This document shows positions 53,219 through 60,739 of a stretch of 64,000 nt of DNA, in pieces. A program made the translations under genes and the position numbers. Position 1 is the first letter of the stretch, and every line of letters starts with the position of its first letter. Under the pieces are notes generated by a model. The model was given only the letters and a program-made list of their open reading frames with translations, was not told the origin of the DNA and searched no databases. Origin of the DNA: JAWKSY01 sp041402125 (GTDB lineage Bacteria > Planctomycetota > GCA-002687715 > DRQF01); the NCBI GenBank assembly GCA_041402125.1, contig JAWKSY010000022.1:8122-72121 (forward strand), in the 5' to 3' direction.

Positions 53219-54214
53219 ATGCGCCTCTTCGTCTGGATGTTCGCCCTCGGAGTCACGGGAGCCGTCGTGGCCCTCGTGCTCGGGGCCTTGCGCGCCGAGC
53301 GGCGCCCGCCGACCCTGCCTCGCGTGGAGGCGGAGGGAGCGGCCCGCCGCGTGATCTCGAGCGACGGCGTCACGCTCGAGTTCGCGCGACCGCCGCGCCT
53401 GATCCTGCCCACGAACGCGAGCGTCGTCGACCTGCTCGATGCCCTGGTGGGCCCCGAGCGCATCGCGGCGCTGCCCGAACAGGCCTTCCGCTGGTCGCGC
53501 CTCGCGCGCGACCGGGCCGGCTACGAGAAGCACCCCGTCTTCGCCCAGTACGAGGCCGAGACGGTCCTGGACCTCGCGCCCGATCTCGTCATCGCCTCGG
53601 CCTTCAACAACCCCGACACCCACGCGCGGCTCCGCGAGCGCGGCGTCGCGGTGCTGCGACTCGACGTCCGCAACTCCCTCGACGACGTCATGAAGGCGCT
53701 GCGGATGCTGGGATCCTTGCTCGGCGTCGAGGAGCGCGCGGAGACGGTCTGCGCGGAGATCGAGGCCCGGCGGGAGCGGTTGTGCGCCGACGCGGCCGAC
53801 CTCGACGGCATCACCGCCGTCTCCTACTCGAACGTCGGGAGCGGCGGCTGGAGCTTCGGCGCCGACTCCACGATCGACGAGGTCTTCCGCCTCGCCGGCC
53901 TCCGCAACGCGGCGGCGCGGGGCGGGCGCACGGGGTCGATCACGATGAGCTTCGAACAACTCGTCGATCTCGATCCGGACCTGGTCGTGATGGGCGGGGA
54001 CGAGGGGCAGTCGACGAGCGCCGAGGTGCTGCGCGGCGAGGCCGCGCTCGACGGTCTGCGCGCGCGGCGCCGGGACGCCTTCGTCATCCTGCCGCCCGAG
54101 CTCGCCTCGACGAGCTCGCAGGAGATGCTGACCGCGGCGGAGTTCCTCGTCGGCGAGGTGCGGCGGCTGCGGGAGGCGGGCCGGATCGAGCGGAGGCCCG
54201 GCGATGGCCGCTGA
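53219..54214 (+). CDS. ABC transporter substrate-binding protein, BtuF/FhuD class
   Basis: 331-residue metal-chelate/cobalamin-type binding protein with an N-terminal membrane anchor (LFVWMFALGVTGAVVALVLGA) and no lipobox. Class III fold: lobe 1 with RLILPTNASVVDLLDALVGPERIAAL and VLDLAPDLVIAS, a long linking helix (DDVMKALRMLGSLLGV), lobe 2 with GADSTIDEVFRLAGLRN and LVDLDPDLVVMGGDE. It overlaps the permease start by 11 bases. Siderophore, heme, cobalamin or another chelate is possible; no riboswitch or Fur box is visible to choose. Confidence 0.85.
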   Translation: MRLFVWMFALGVTGAVVALVLGALRAERRPPTLPRVEAEGAARRVISSDGVTLEFARPPRLILPTNASVVDLLDALVGPERIAALPEQAFRWSRLARDRAGYEKHPVFAQYEAETVLDLAPDLVIASAFNNPDTHARLRERGVAVLRLDVRNSLDDVMKALRMLGSLLGVEERAETVCAEIEARRERLCADAADLDGITAVSYSNVGSGGWSFGADSTIDEVFRLAGLRNAAARGGRTGSITMSFEQLVDLDPDLVVMGGDEGQSTSAEVLRGEAALDGLRARRRDAFVILPPELASTSSQEMLTAAEFLVGEVRRLREAGRIERRPGDGR

Positions 54215-55277
54215 GCGCCCGCGGATCCCGCTCGCGCCCGCGCTGATCGGCCTGGGCTCCCTCGTCGTCCTCCTCGTGATCGCCTCCGTCGCCTGGGGGC
54301 GGACGGGACGGCTCGGGATGACCGAGGCGACGCGCGGCATCCTCGCCGCCCTCGGACTCGTCGAGGACGACGGGCTCGCGGCGGCGAAGGCCTCGCTGCG
54401 ACTCTGGCAGGCGCTCACCACCGCGGGCGTCGGCGCCGCGATGGCGCTCGCGGGCGCGCTCCTGCAGGGCATCTTCCGCAACGGGCTCGCCGCGCCCTCG
54501 ATCATCGGCGTGACGGGCGGCGCGAGCCTCGGCGCGGCGGGCGCCGTCCTCGTCCTCGGCGGCTACGCGCCGACCTTCGTCTCCTCCGGCGCCCAGGGCC
54601 ACGCCCACCTCGCCGTCGCGGCCGCCTCCTTCATCGGGGCGCTCGGCGTCACCGCGCTCATCGTCTCGCTCGCGACGCGGGCGGGGCGGATCTCGGTGCC
54701 GACGCTCCTCCTCGCCGGCATCGCCGTCAACGCCTGCTGCGGCGGGCTCCTCGCGCTGATCCAGGCGATCACGCAGCAGGACTACGAGATCGCGCGGGCG
54801 ATCTTCCTCTGGACCTTCGGCTCGCTCGAGGACAAGGCGCCCGTCCACGCCGCGAGCATCGGCGGGGCGCTCCTGGCCGCGCTCCTCGCGATCCCCTTCC
54901 TCGCCACCGAGCTCGATCTCTTCGCCGGCGGCGAGGACGACGCCCGCGGCCTGGGCGTGCGCCCCGAGCGCACGAAGGCGCTCGCGATCATCGTGGCGAC
55001 GCTCCTCGCCGCGGTGTCGGTGGCGGTGGCGGGCCAGATCGTCTTCGTCGGCCTCGTCGTGCCCCACCTCGCGCGCATCCTCTTCGGGCGCTCGCACCGT
55101 CGGCTCCTGCCGCTGGTCCTGCTGAGCGGCGCCGTCTTCCTGCTCGGCGCCGAGTGGGCCCAGACCGCGCTCCTCGGCGACCGCAGCCTGCGTCCCGGCG
55201 TCCTGATGTCGCTGATCGGCGGCCCCTTCTTCCTCTCGCTCCTGGTCTCGCGCCGGGGGGAGCTGCGCGGATGGTGA
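54204..55277 (+). CDS. FecCD-type ABC transporter permease
   Basis: 357 residues with about ten transmembrane helices of the BtuC/FecCD/FhuB family. Family motifs are SLRLWQALTTAGVGAAMALAGALLQG-type start (read RLWQAL, GALLQGIFRNGLAAPSIIGVTGGASLGA), IFLWTFGSLEDKA, and the ATPase-contact and end motif AGQIVFVGLVVPHLARIL followed by LLPLVLLSGAVFLLGAE. It overlaps both neighbours, the ATPase start by 7 bases, so the importer is translationally coupled. Confidence 0.93.
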   Translation: MAAERPRIPLAPALIGLGSLVVLLVIASVAWGRTGRLGMTEATRGILAALGLVEDDGLAAAKASLRLWQALTTAGVGAAMALAGALLQGIFRNGLAAPSIIGVTGGASLGAAGAVLVLGGYAPTFVSSGAQGHAHLAVAAASFIGALGVTALIVSLATRAGRISVPTLLLAGIAVNACCGGLLALIQAITQQDYEIARAIFLWTFGSLEDKAPVHAASIGGALLAALLAIPFLATELDLFAGGEDDARGLGVRPERTKALAIIVATLLAAVSVAVAGQIVFVGLVVPHLARILFGRSHRRLLPLVLLSGAVFLLGAEWAQTALLGDRSLRPGVLMSLIGGPFFLSLLVSRRGELRGW

Positions 55278-56083
55278 GCCTGCTCGCGACGGAGGGCCTC
55301 TCGCTCGGCTACGCCGACGAGGACGCGGTGGTGGAGGGGCTCGACTTCGAGCTCCGCCCGGGCGAGCTCGTCGCGCTCATCGGCCCGAACGGGGCGGGGA
55401 AGAGCACCGTGCTGCGGGCCTTCTCCGGCGCCCTCGTCCCGCGCGCGGGGCGGGTCCTCGTGGGCGGCGAGCCGCTCGCCCGGCTGCCGGCGCGGGAGCG
55501 GGCGCGCCGTGTCGCGCATCTGCCGCAGGAGCCGCGCGGTCTCGGCGACCTGCTCGTCGCGGACTTCGTCGCCGGCGGTCGCTACGCCCACCGGGGCCGC
55601 TTCGGCGGCGATCCGCGGGGCGCCGCGGTCTGCCGCGAGGCTCTCGAGCGCGTCGGCCTCTCGGGCGAGCGCGACCGCCTGCTCTTCGAGCTCTCCGGCG
55701 GACAGCAGCAGCGGGCGCTCCTCGCCCGGGCGCTCGCGCAGGAGGCGCCGGCGCTGCTCGTCGACGAGCCGACGAGCTCGCTCGACGCGCGACATCAGAT
55801 CGCGACCTTCGCGCTCCTCCGGGAACTCGCCGACGGCGGGCGCGGCGTCCTCGCGGTGACCCACGACCTCAACCTCGCGAGCCAGTTCGCGGATCGGCTC
55901 CTCCTCCTCGAGGCCGGACGCCTGCGCGCGCAGGGGAGCCCCGAGGAGGTCCTGCGCCGCGAGGTGCTCGGTCCGATCTACGGCGACGATCTCCTGATCG
56001 GCGAGGCTCCCTCCGGCGCCGCCGGCGGCCGCCGTCCCTGGGTCCTCGCCTGGCGCGGCCGGACCGGCGACGCCGCGCGATGA
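55271..56083 (+). CDS. ABC transporter ATP-binding protein, FecE/BtuD class
   Basis: 270-residue ATPase energising the importer. Walker A GPNGAGKST, Q-loop HLPQE, signature LSGGQQQR, Walker B ALLVDEPTSSLD and switch His in VLAVTHDLN are all intact. The C-terminus has a short Pro/Gly/Arg-rich extension (PSGAAGGRRPWVLAWRGRTG). It overlaps the permease upstream and the unknown membrane protein downstream (ATGA). Confidence 0.95.
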   Translation: MVSLLATEGLSLGYADEDAVVEGLDFELRPGELVALIGPNGAGKSTVLRAFSGALVPRAGRVLVGGEPLARLPARERARRVAHLPQEPRGLGDLLVADFVAGGRYAHRGRFGGDPRGAAVCREALERVGLSGERDRLLFELSGGQQQRALLARALAQEAPALLVDEPTSSLDARHQIATFALLRELADGGRGVLAVTHDLNLASQFADRLLLLEAGRLRAQGSPEEVLRREVLGPIYGDDLLIGEAPSGAAGGRRPWVLAWRGRTGDAAR

Positions 56084-57054
56084 TGACGCCGCCGCGCGAG
56101 CCGGTGCACCGGCTCCTCTCTCTCGCGGAGTTCATCGCGGCGGCCGCGTCGGCTCGAGTCGCCGGCGAGTGGATCGCGGCGTCGATGGTCCGGTGGACGG
56201 GAGATCAGTGGATCCTCGACGTCCGGGCGATGAGTTCGGCGTGGATCGCGAGCGCCGTCGTACCGCTCCTGATCCTCGCCGCGGCGCGGACCTTCCGCGT
56301 GTCGCGCAGATCCCTGTCCGGGCCGCAGAGGCGAGGAATGATCGGGTGGCTCGCCCTCGTCGCCGTCATCCTGGTCGGACGAGGCGGCTGGGCGTTCACG
56401 GAGTGGATCGAGGCGGAGGGGGTGGCGCGGGAGTGGTGGAGCGCCGCGCCCGCGTCCTGGTCCGAGGAGGCCGGAGGTCGGGTCCGCTGGATCGGGATCT
56501 CGGTCGATGCCCTGACCATGATCATGCGCGCCGCGGTCTTCCCGATGGTGCTCGCTCGAGGTCTGGGAGCGCGCGGGGCGATGACCGTCGTGCTCGCCGC
56601 GGAGCTCGCTCCCCTCGTGACGTCGGGATCGATCGCGGGCGGCCTCCTCGGGCTTTCCTTCTCGATCTTCTACGTGCTGCCGCTCGCGCTCTTCGCTCTC
56701 CATTCCCGGGGGTGGTCCCTCCCGGTCGTCGCCGTTCTCGCGACCGTCCGCCCGCTTCCGGAGGGATGGGCCAACCTCGAGATGGCACTCGGCCTCCTCG
56801 CCCTCCTGGCCGGCGCGGGCTGGATCCGGCATGTCCTCGTCGGGGCGCTGCGACCGTCCGTCTGGCGGCGACGTCCGATCGAACTCCCGGTGTTCGCCGG
56901 GCTCGCCGCCATCTTCGCGGTGACTCGCGAGGACATCGGTGCCGAGGTCCTCTGGTTCGTCGGCGCCCTGCTCGTCTGGATCGCCTTCGCGATCGACGAG
57001 CGCTTCCGCGGACGACTGCCGGCGTCGCGTCGGATCGAGGATCTCGACTTCTGA
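56080..57054 (+). CDS. polytopic membrane protein of unknown function, coupled to the ABC importer
   Basis: 324 residues with about eight hydrophobic helices. It shows no motif I recognise: conserved-looking charged spots are GEWIAASMVRWTGDQW and FTEWIEAEGVAREWW between helices, and the C-terminus is RRIEDLDF. It starts inside the ATPase stop codon (ATGA), so it should be made with the importer. It could be a second membrane partner, a regulator, or an unrelated passenger of the operon. Transcription probably ends before 57.1 kb. Confidence 0.7.
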   Translation: MMTPPREPVHRLLSLAEFIAAAASARVAGEWIAASMVRWTGDQWILDVRAMSSAWIASAVVPLLILAAARTFRVSRRSLSGPQRRGMIGWLALVAVILVGRGGWAFTEWIEAEGVAREWWSAAPASWSEEAGGRVRWIGISVDALTMIMRAAVFPMVLARGLGARGAMTVVLAAELAPLVTSGSIAGGLLGLSFSIFYVLPLALFALHSRGWSLPVVAVLATVRPLPEGWANLEMALGLLALLAGAGWIRHVLVGALRPSVWRRRPIELPVFAGLAAIFAVTREDIGAEVLWFVGALLVWIAFAIDERFRGRLPASRRIEDLDF

Positions 57055-57112
57055 ACGAGCGTCGGCGTCGTCACGTGATCGAGAGCGCTCGGCGATTTTC
57101 TTGATTCACGTC

Positions 57113-57140
57113 TTGTGACCGGCGATCGCGCCCGTATGAT
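57113..57140 (+). promoter_or_regulatory. candidate sigma-70-type promoter
   Basis: TTGTGA, 16-base spacer, TATGAT. Close in layout to the promoter of the DksA-like gene, sharing a CGCCCGTATG context before and across the -10 box. Transcription would begin near 57147 and run into a 35-codon reading frame and a hairpin. Confidence 0.6.
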
Positions 57141-57188
57141 CCCCGCCCGCTCGAGGAACAGGCCCTCGGGCGAGACGGAGAGATCACC

Positions 57189-57296
57189 GTGTTCACCTTC
57201 ACGCGACAGACGAAGCCAGCTCTCGAACCCGCGATCGCGTCGCCACGCGAACGCGCGCTCGGCGGCAATCGTCCTGCGTCCAGGGTGACCGGATAG
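57189..57296 (+). CDS. possible 35-residue peptide gene (GTG start)
   Basis: GTG preceded by GGAGAG at 6 bases, about 42 bases after the expected transcription start. The peptide starts VFTFTRQTKPALEPA and ends ASRVTG. It is positively charged, with no hydrophobic segment and no known family. A perfect 15-bp hairpin closes the unit 30 bases later. It may be a small protein, a leader peptide or a non-coding RNA that only looks translated. Support comes from its promoter, ribosome site and terminator rather than its sequence. Confidence 0.4.
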   Translation: MFTFTRQTKPALEPAIASPRERALGGNRPASRVTG

Positions 57297-57326
57297 CTCT
57301 CCTCTCGATCGTCAGGGCGATCGAAG

Positions 57327-57361
57327 ACGGGCCCCGGTGACCACGCGTCACCGGGGCCCGT
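57327..57361 (+). terminator. 15-bp perfect hairpin closing the small unit
   Basis: ACGGGCCCCGGTGAC and its exact complement around a CACGC loop, followed by CGCGTTTC. One of the strongest hairpins in the window; it lies 30 bases after the small reading frame. Confidence 0.7.
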
Positions 57362-57450
57362 CGCGTTTCAGGCAACCCCGACCGCGCGGTGCGACGGCCC
57401 TTCCCGGAAGTCGGCCCGTCGCGTCCCGTCGTCGGTATCGCCCGGAGTTG

Positions 57451-57521
57451 CAACCGGTAGCTCAGTGGTAGAGCGCAGGGTTTGACCCCTGAAGTCGCGG
57501 GTTCGACTCCCGCCCCCTGGA
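57451..57521 (+). tRNA. tRNA-like gene with short anticodon loop (closest to tRNA-Gln TTG), probably defective
   Basis: D arm GCTC-AGTGGTA-GAGC, anticodon stem CAGGG/CCCTG, five-base variable loop AAGTC and T arm GCGGG-TTCGACT-CCCGC are clear. The anticodon loop has six bases (TTTGAC) instead of seven; one more T would give TTTTGAC and anticodon TTG (Gln). The acceptor arms CAACCGG and CCCCTGG pair at only four of seven positions. A TTCGACT-bearing second T-arm-like segment follows about 30 bases downstream. It is either a decayed or rearranged tRNA, or a real one damaged by sequence errors. Confidence 0.5.
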
Positions 57522-57522
57522 T

Positions 57523-57867
57523 GCGCCGAAAGGCGCGAGGTTCGACTCCTCCCGGGTCGGAAGACCCACCACGGTCTCATCGAGACCACCACCGGCGATC
57601 GGGGCGCGTGGCGCCGACGATCGATCCGCCCGCGCCCGGGCGCCCTCTCATCGAGGGGGAAGGAGGCGCGAGCACCGTCGGCGGGCGCTCCGCGTTCGCG
57701 TCGGAAGGCGGCGCGATGCCGCGTCGGAGCGGGTCTCCCCGGAGACCCGTTCGCGGCGCGACCTCTCGCGGAGGCCTCCCGCGCGGACCCGCGCGAGCGA
57801 CGGGATCGAGGACCGGGCTCGCGCCCCGGTCGCCCTTTTCTCACTCCCCGCCGCACGGTGCGGCGGG
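57523..57867 (+). other. array of short perfect hairpins downstream of the tRNA-like gene
   Basis: In order: GCGCC-GAAA-GGCGC (57523-57536); a T-arm-like GAGG-TTCGACT-CCTC; GGGTC-GGAA-GACCC (57554-57567); GGTCTC-ATC-GAGACC (57573-57587); CCCTC-TCATC-GAGGG (57643-57657); GGGTCTCC-CC-GGAGACCC (57731-57748); and CCCGCCGCAC-G-GTGCGGCGGG (57847-57867). Two have GNRA tetraloops. Such density suggests a structured RNA or remnants of a tRNA cluster (the first hairpin plus T arm looks like the 3' half of a class II tRNA). Confidence 0.45.
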
Positions 57868-57924
57868 ATCCGGCGGACGCCCTCGCCGCCACGCAACGGG
57901 GGCAGAGGAACCAGGAGAAGTGCG

Positions 57925-59046
57925 ATGTTCCTCGCCACGCGAATCCGCAAGCACGAGTTCGGACTGCTCTTCCGTCGCGGCGACTTCGTCCGCGTCCTCG
58001 AGCCCGGTGACTACCGCCTCTGGGGGCGGCTGCTCGCCTCGCTGGAGGTCCGGGTCGAGATCGTCGACGTGAACGACCTGGCCTTCGCGCACCCGCACCT
58101 CGACGTGCTCCTCGAGGACGAGGCCTTCCAGGCGAAGGTCCGCGTCGTCGAGATCACCGAGTCGGAGCGCGGAGTGGTCTTCGTGGACGGCGTCGTCGTC
58201 CAGGCGCTCACGCCCGGTCGGTACGTCTTCCTCCGGAACCGGCGTCACTGGGAGGTCGTCGTCTTCGAATGCACGGGCGACGTCGTCGAGCACCCCCGGC
58301 TCGACGCGATCGTCGGTTCGAAGGCGGCGAGCCTCTTCGACGTCCGGCAGGTGCCGGCCCAGAGGATCGGCCTGCTCTACCGGAACGGCGCCTTCCTGCG
58401 TCGCCTGGGGAGCGGGCGTCAGGTCCTGATCCGGGACGGAAGCCACTACGAGCTCGTGATCGTGGACCTGCGCGAGCGACAGCTCGAGGTGAGCGGACAG
58501 GAGATCATGACGGCGGACAAGGTCTCGCTGCGCATGAACCTCCAGCTCGCCTACCGGGTGGTCGATCTCGACCGGAGCCTCGAGGCCGCCTCGGATCTCG
58601 CGGACGCCCTCTACCGGTCCGCTCAGCTCGCGCTGCGCGAGGCGGTGGGGACGCGGCGGCTCGACGAGCTCCTCGCGAGCAAGGAGCGGCTCGGGGCCGA
58701 GATCCTCGAGACGCTCGCGCCCAGGGCGGCCGCGTACGGACTCGAGGTGACGAGCGCGGGACTCCGCGATCTGATCCTGCCGGGCGAGATGAAGGAACTC
58801 CTGAACCGGGTCGTCGAGGCCGAGAAGGAGGCCGAGGCGAACCTGATCCGGCGGCGCGAGGAGACGGCGGCGACCCGCAGCCAGCTCAACACCGCGCGCC
58901 TCCTGGCGGAGAACCCGGTGCTCATGAGGCTCAAGGAGCTCGACGAGCTCCGGAAGATCCTCCTCGCCGCCAAGGCGACCTTCGTCTTCGGCGAGGGCGA
59001 CATGCTCGCGCGACTGCGCGGGCTCGTCGGCGAGGCGGAGTCCTGA
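57925..59046 (+). CDS. slipin / SPFH (Band 7) family membrane-associated protein
   Basis: 373 residues. Two N-terminal units (FGLLFRRGDFVRVLEPGDYR and IGLLYRNGAFLRRLGSGRQ) look like duplicated slipin leader strands. The SPFH core follows at about 160-290: LEVSGQEIMTADKVSLRMN, LRVNLQLAYRV-type strand (read MNLQLAYRVVD), ALREAVGTRRLDELLASKE and LEVTSAGLRDLILPGEMKELLN. A Glu/Ala coiled coil comes next (VVEAEKEAEANLIRRREETAATR). There is no strong N-terminal membrane helix, unlike most slipins, so it may be peripheral. Ribosome site AGGAGAAG precedes the ATG. It is convergent with the zinc-ribbon kinase. Confidence 0.88.
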   Translation: MFLATRIRKHEFGLLFRRGDFVRVLEPGDYRLWGRLLASLEVRVEIVDVNDLAFAHPHLDVLLEDEAFQAKVRVVEITESERGVVFVDGVVVQALTPGRYVFLRNRRHWEVVVFECTGDVVEHPRLDAIVGSKAASLFDVRQVPAQRIGLLYRNGAFLRRLGSGRQVLIRDGSHYELVIVDLRERQLEVSGQEIMTADKVSLRMNLQLAYRVVDLDRSLEAASDLADALYRSAQLALREAVGTRRLDELLASKERLGAEILETLAPRAAAYGLEVTSAGLRDLILPGEMKELLNRVVEAEKEAEANLIRRREETAATRSQLNTARLLAENPVLMRLKELDELRKILLAAKATFVFGEGDMLARLRGLVGEAES

Positions 59047-59104
59047 ACCCGGAGGGGTCTCGTAGGGGGCGGCGGCCGGCGCGAGTCCGGTCGTCGCCCC
59101 CTTC

Positions 59105-60379
59105 CTACTCGGCCCCGCAGGCGGGGCAGTAGCGCCAGTAGGAGGGAAGGGTGCCGTGCCCGCAGGAGCCGCAGTGGTCCTCGGCGCCCTCCCAGTGGTA
59201 GGGCTGCTGGACCTTGGCCCGGCACCAGGGGCAGTAGCGCGCGTGTTCGGGCAGGGGGCCCCGACAGGCGCGGTGGGCACAGCGGGCGGAGCCCTCGGGA
59301 ATCGCGAAGCGCGGGCCCGCGCCGGGAGGCGTGGGGTTCACCGCGGCGCCGTAGCAGTGGGCGCAGAAGCGCCAGTCGCTCCGGACGCCGCGACCGCAGC
59401 GATCGCAGCATATCGGCCGCTTCGTCTCGTTCTCGACGACGCCGCGGTCCTCGCCGCACCAGGGGCAGTGCGCCATCCACTCCGCCACGGGCTCCTCGCA
59501 GCTCCCGCAGGTGAAGCGGGTCTCGAGGGCCTTGCCCTGCTCGCGCTGGAACTGGCGGCGACGCACCTCGCGCCAGTCGATCCGGGCGCGGGACTCGGGG
59601 TTGGCGCGGCGGGCGCCCGAGCGGGCGCGCTTGAAGGCGCTCCGGAAGGCGCCGGCGTCGCGGAAGCGGCGGCGCGCGTCGAGCGCGAGGGCGCGTTCGA
59701 GCACCTCGAGGACGGGCTGTCCGGCCCGCTCCCGGACCTTCTCGCGGCCGGGCAGGGGAGACGCGTAGGGCCAGGACGGAAGCGTTCCCGAGAGCATCCG
59801 CCACACCACGAGGGCGAGGGAGAAGACGTCCGACCGGAAGGAGGGACGCCCCATGGCCTGCTCGGGCGCGAGGTAACCCAGCGTCCCCGCCCCCGAGCCC
59901 TTCACCGTCCCCTTGGCGAAACGGGCGATGCCGAAGTCGGCGAGGCGGACGACGTCGTCGGGGAAGAGGATGACGTTCTCCGGCTTCACGTCGCAGTGGA
60001 GCACGCCCTCCTCGTGGGCGTGGGCCAGCGCGTCGAGGAGCTGGTGCGCGAAGGCCAGCGCCTTGTCGGTGGCGAGGCGCCGGCTCAGCCGGTGGGCGAG
60101 GCTCTCCTTCCCCAGCGGGAAGGCGATCACCAGCTTGCCCTCGAGGATCTCGGCGTTCCGGGGCAGGAGGACGTTCGGGTGGTCCAGGCGCTGGACGACG
60201 CGGAGCTCGCGACGGAGCGCGTTCATCACCTGACGCTCGTCGCCCGGGATGTCGGGGATCTTCAGCGCGACCGGGCGATCCTCGACGAGGTCACGGGCGG
60301 CATAGACGGACGCGAAGCCGCCGCGTCCGAGCCGCTTTCCGAGCCGATACTTGCCGATGCGACGTTTCACGCGCGTCAC
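59105..60379 (-). CDS. Ser/Thr protein kinase with four C-terminal zinc ribbons
   Basis: 424 residues. Kinase domain about 10-265: glycine loop GRGGFASVY (18-26), K40 in VALKIP, catalytic HCDVKPEN (H128, D130; HCD instead of HRD, i.e. a non-RD type), DFG (148-150) and LAPEQ. After a charged linker come four ribbons: CGSC/CPWC (291-308), CDRC/CAHC (325-342), CAHRAC/CPWC (367-386) and CGSC/CPAC (403-421). No transmembrane helix is present, unlike PknB-type kinases. GTG start after GGAGG. It is divergent from ileS. Target proteins are unknown; the ribbons suggest docking to protein or nucleic acid. Confidence 0.86.
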   Translation of the reverse strand: MTRVKRRIGKYRLGKRLGRGGFASVYAARDLVEDRPVALKIPDIPGDERQVMNALRRELRVVQRLDHPNVLLPRNAEILEGKLVIAFPLGKESLAHRLSRRLATDKALAFAHQLLDALAHAHEEGVLHCDVKPENVILFPDDVVRLADFGIARFAKGTVKGSGAGTLGYLAPEQAMGRPSFRSDVFSLALVVWRMLSGTLPSWPYASPLPGREKVRERAGQPVLEVLERALALDARRRFRDAGAFRSAFKRARSGARRANPESRARIDWREVRRRQFQREQGKALETRFTCGSCEEPVAEWMAHCPWCGEDRGVVENETKRPICCDRCGRGVRSDWRFCAHCYGAAVNPTPPGAGPRFAIPEGSARCAHRACRGPLPEHARYCPWCRAKVQQPYHWEGAEDHCGSCGHGTLPSYWRYCPACGAE

Positions 60380-60739
60380 GCGCGATCCTCCCGGGGACGC
60401 TCCGCGAGTCTCGTGGAGCGGCGCGAAAGATAACGTGAGAAGGAGACGTTTCGCGAGACGATTCCGTCTCGCCCGCGGCGCGCGCGAGTGCGCCGTCGCG
60501 GGAGGCGTTCCCGGCCCCGCGCCGACCGCTTCGCGCGCAGAGGGAGGAGGAGCGCCGGGCGCCATTGTCGCCGCCGGAGGGCCGAACGCGAAGCGGGAAC
60601 CGGAGCGCTTTTCGCGGGCGGGGCGGGGGGGCGCTTCCGGGCCCGCGGCGCGGCTTTCCCGACCGGCTCCCCCTGGCTATCCTCAGCCCGCGGCCGTCGC
60701 CCCCGATCGAACGAAGAACCCGCAGGAAGGAGCCCGCCG
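60380..60739. other. 360-base divergent region, kinase / ileS
   Basis: No gene. It contains two inverted repeats: CGCGAAA (60422-60428) with TTTCGCG (60449-60455), and CGAGACG-ATTC-CGTCTCG (60454-60471). Both are near the kinase start and may be regulatory. TATCCT at 60678-60683 is the likely -10 box of ileS. Nothing resembling a T-box (AGGGTGGNACCGCG) was found. Confidence 0.5.

Larger units (their letters stand above)
57055..57924. other. 870-base region without large genes: small unit, tRNA-like, hairpin array
   Basis: Between the membrane protein and slipin genes. It contains, in order: a promoter with a 35-codon reading frame and strong hairpin (57113-57361), a malformed tRNA (57451-57521), and a chain of short perfect hairpins up to 57867. 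Long frames here are GC-driven noise. The region reads as RNA-rich rather than protein-coding. Confidence 0.65.

Noticed and set aside
50335..53463. ~1042-codon minus-strand frame opposite the GH29 gene
   Set aside because: Shadow; the plus strand carries the catalytic and binding domains.
57451..57521. Reading the tRNA anticodon as TGA (Ser)
   Set aside because: tRNA-Ser needs a long variable arm; this one has five bases, and that reading breaks the anticodon stem.
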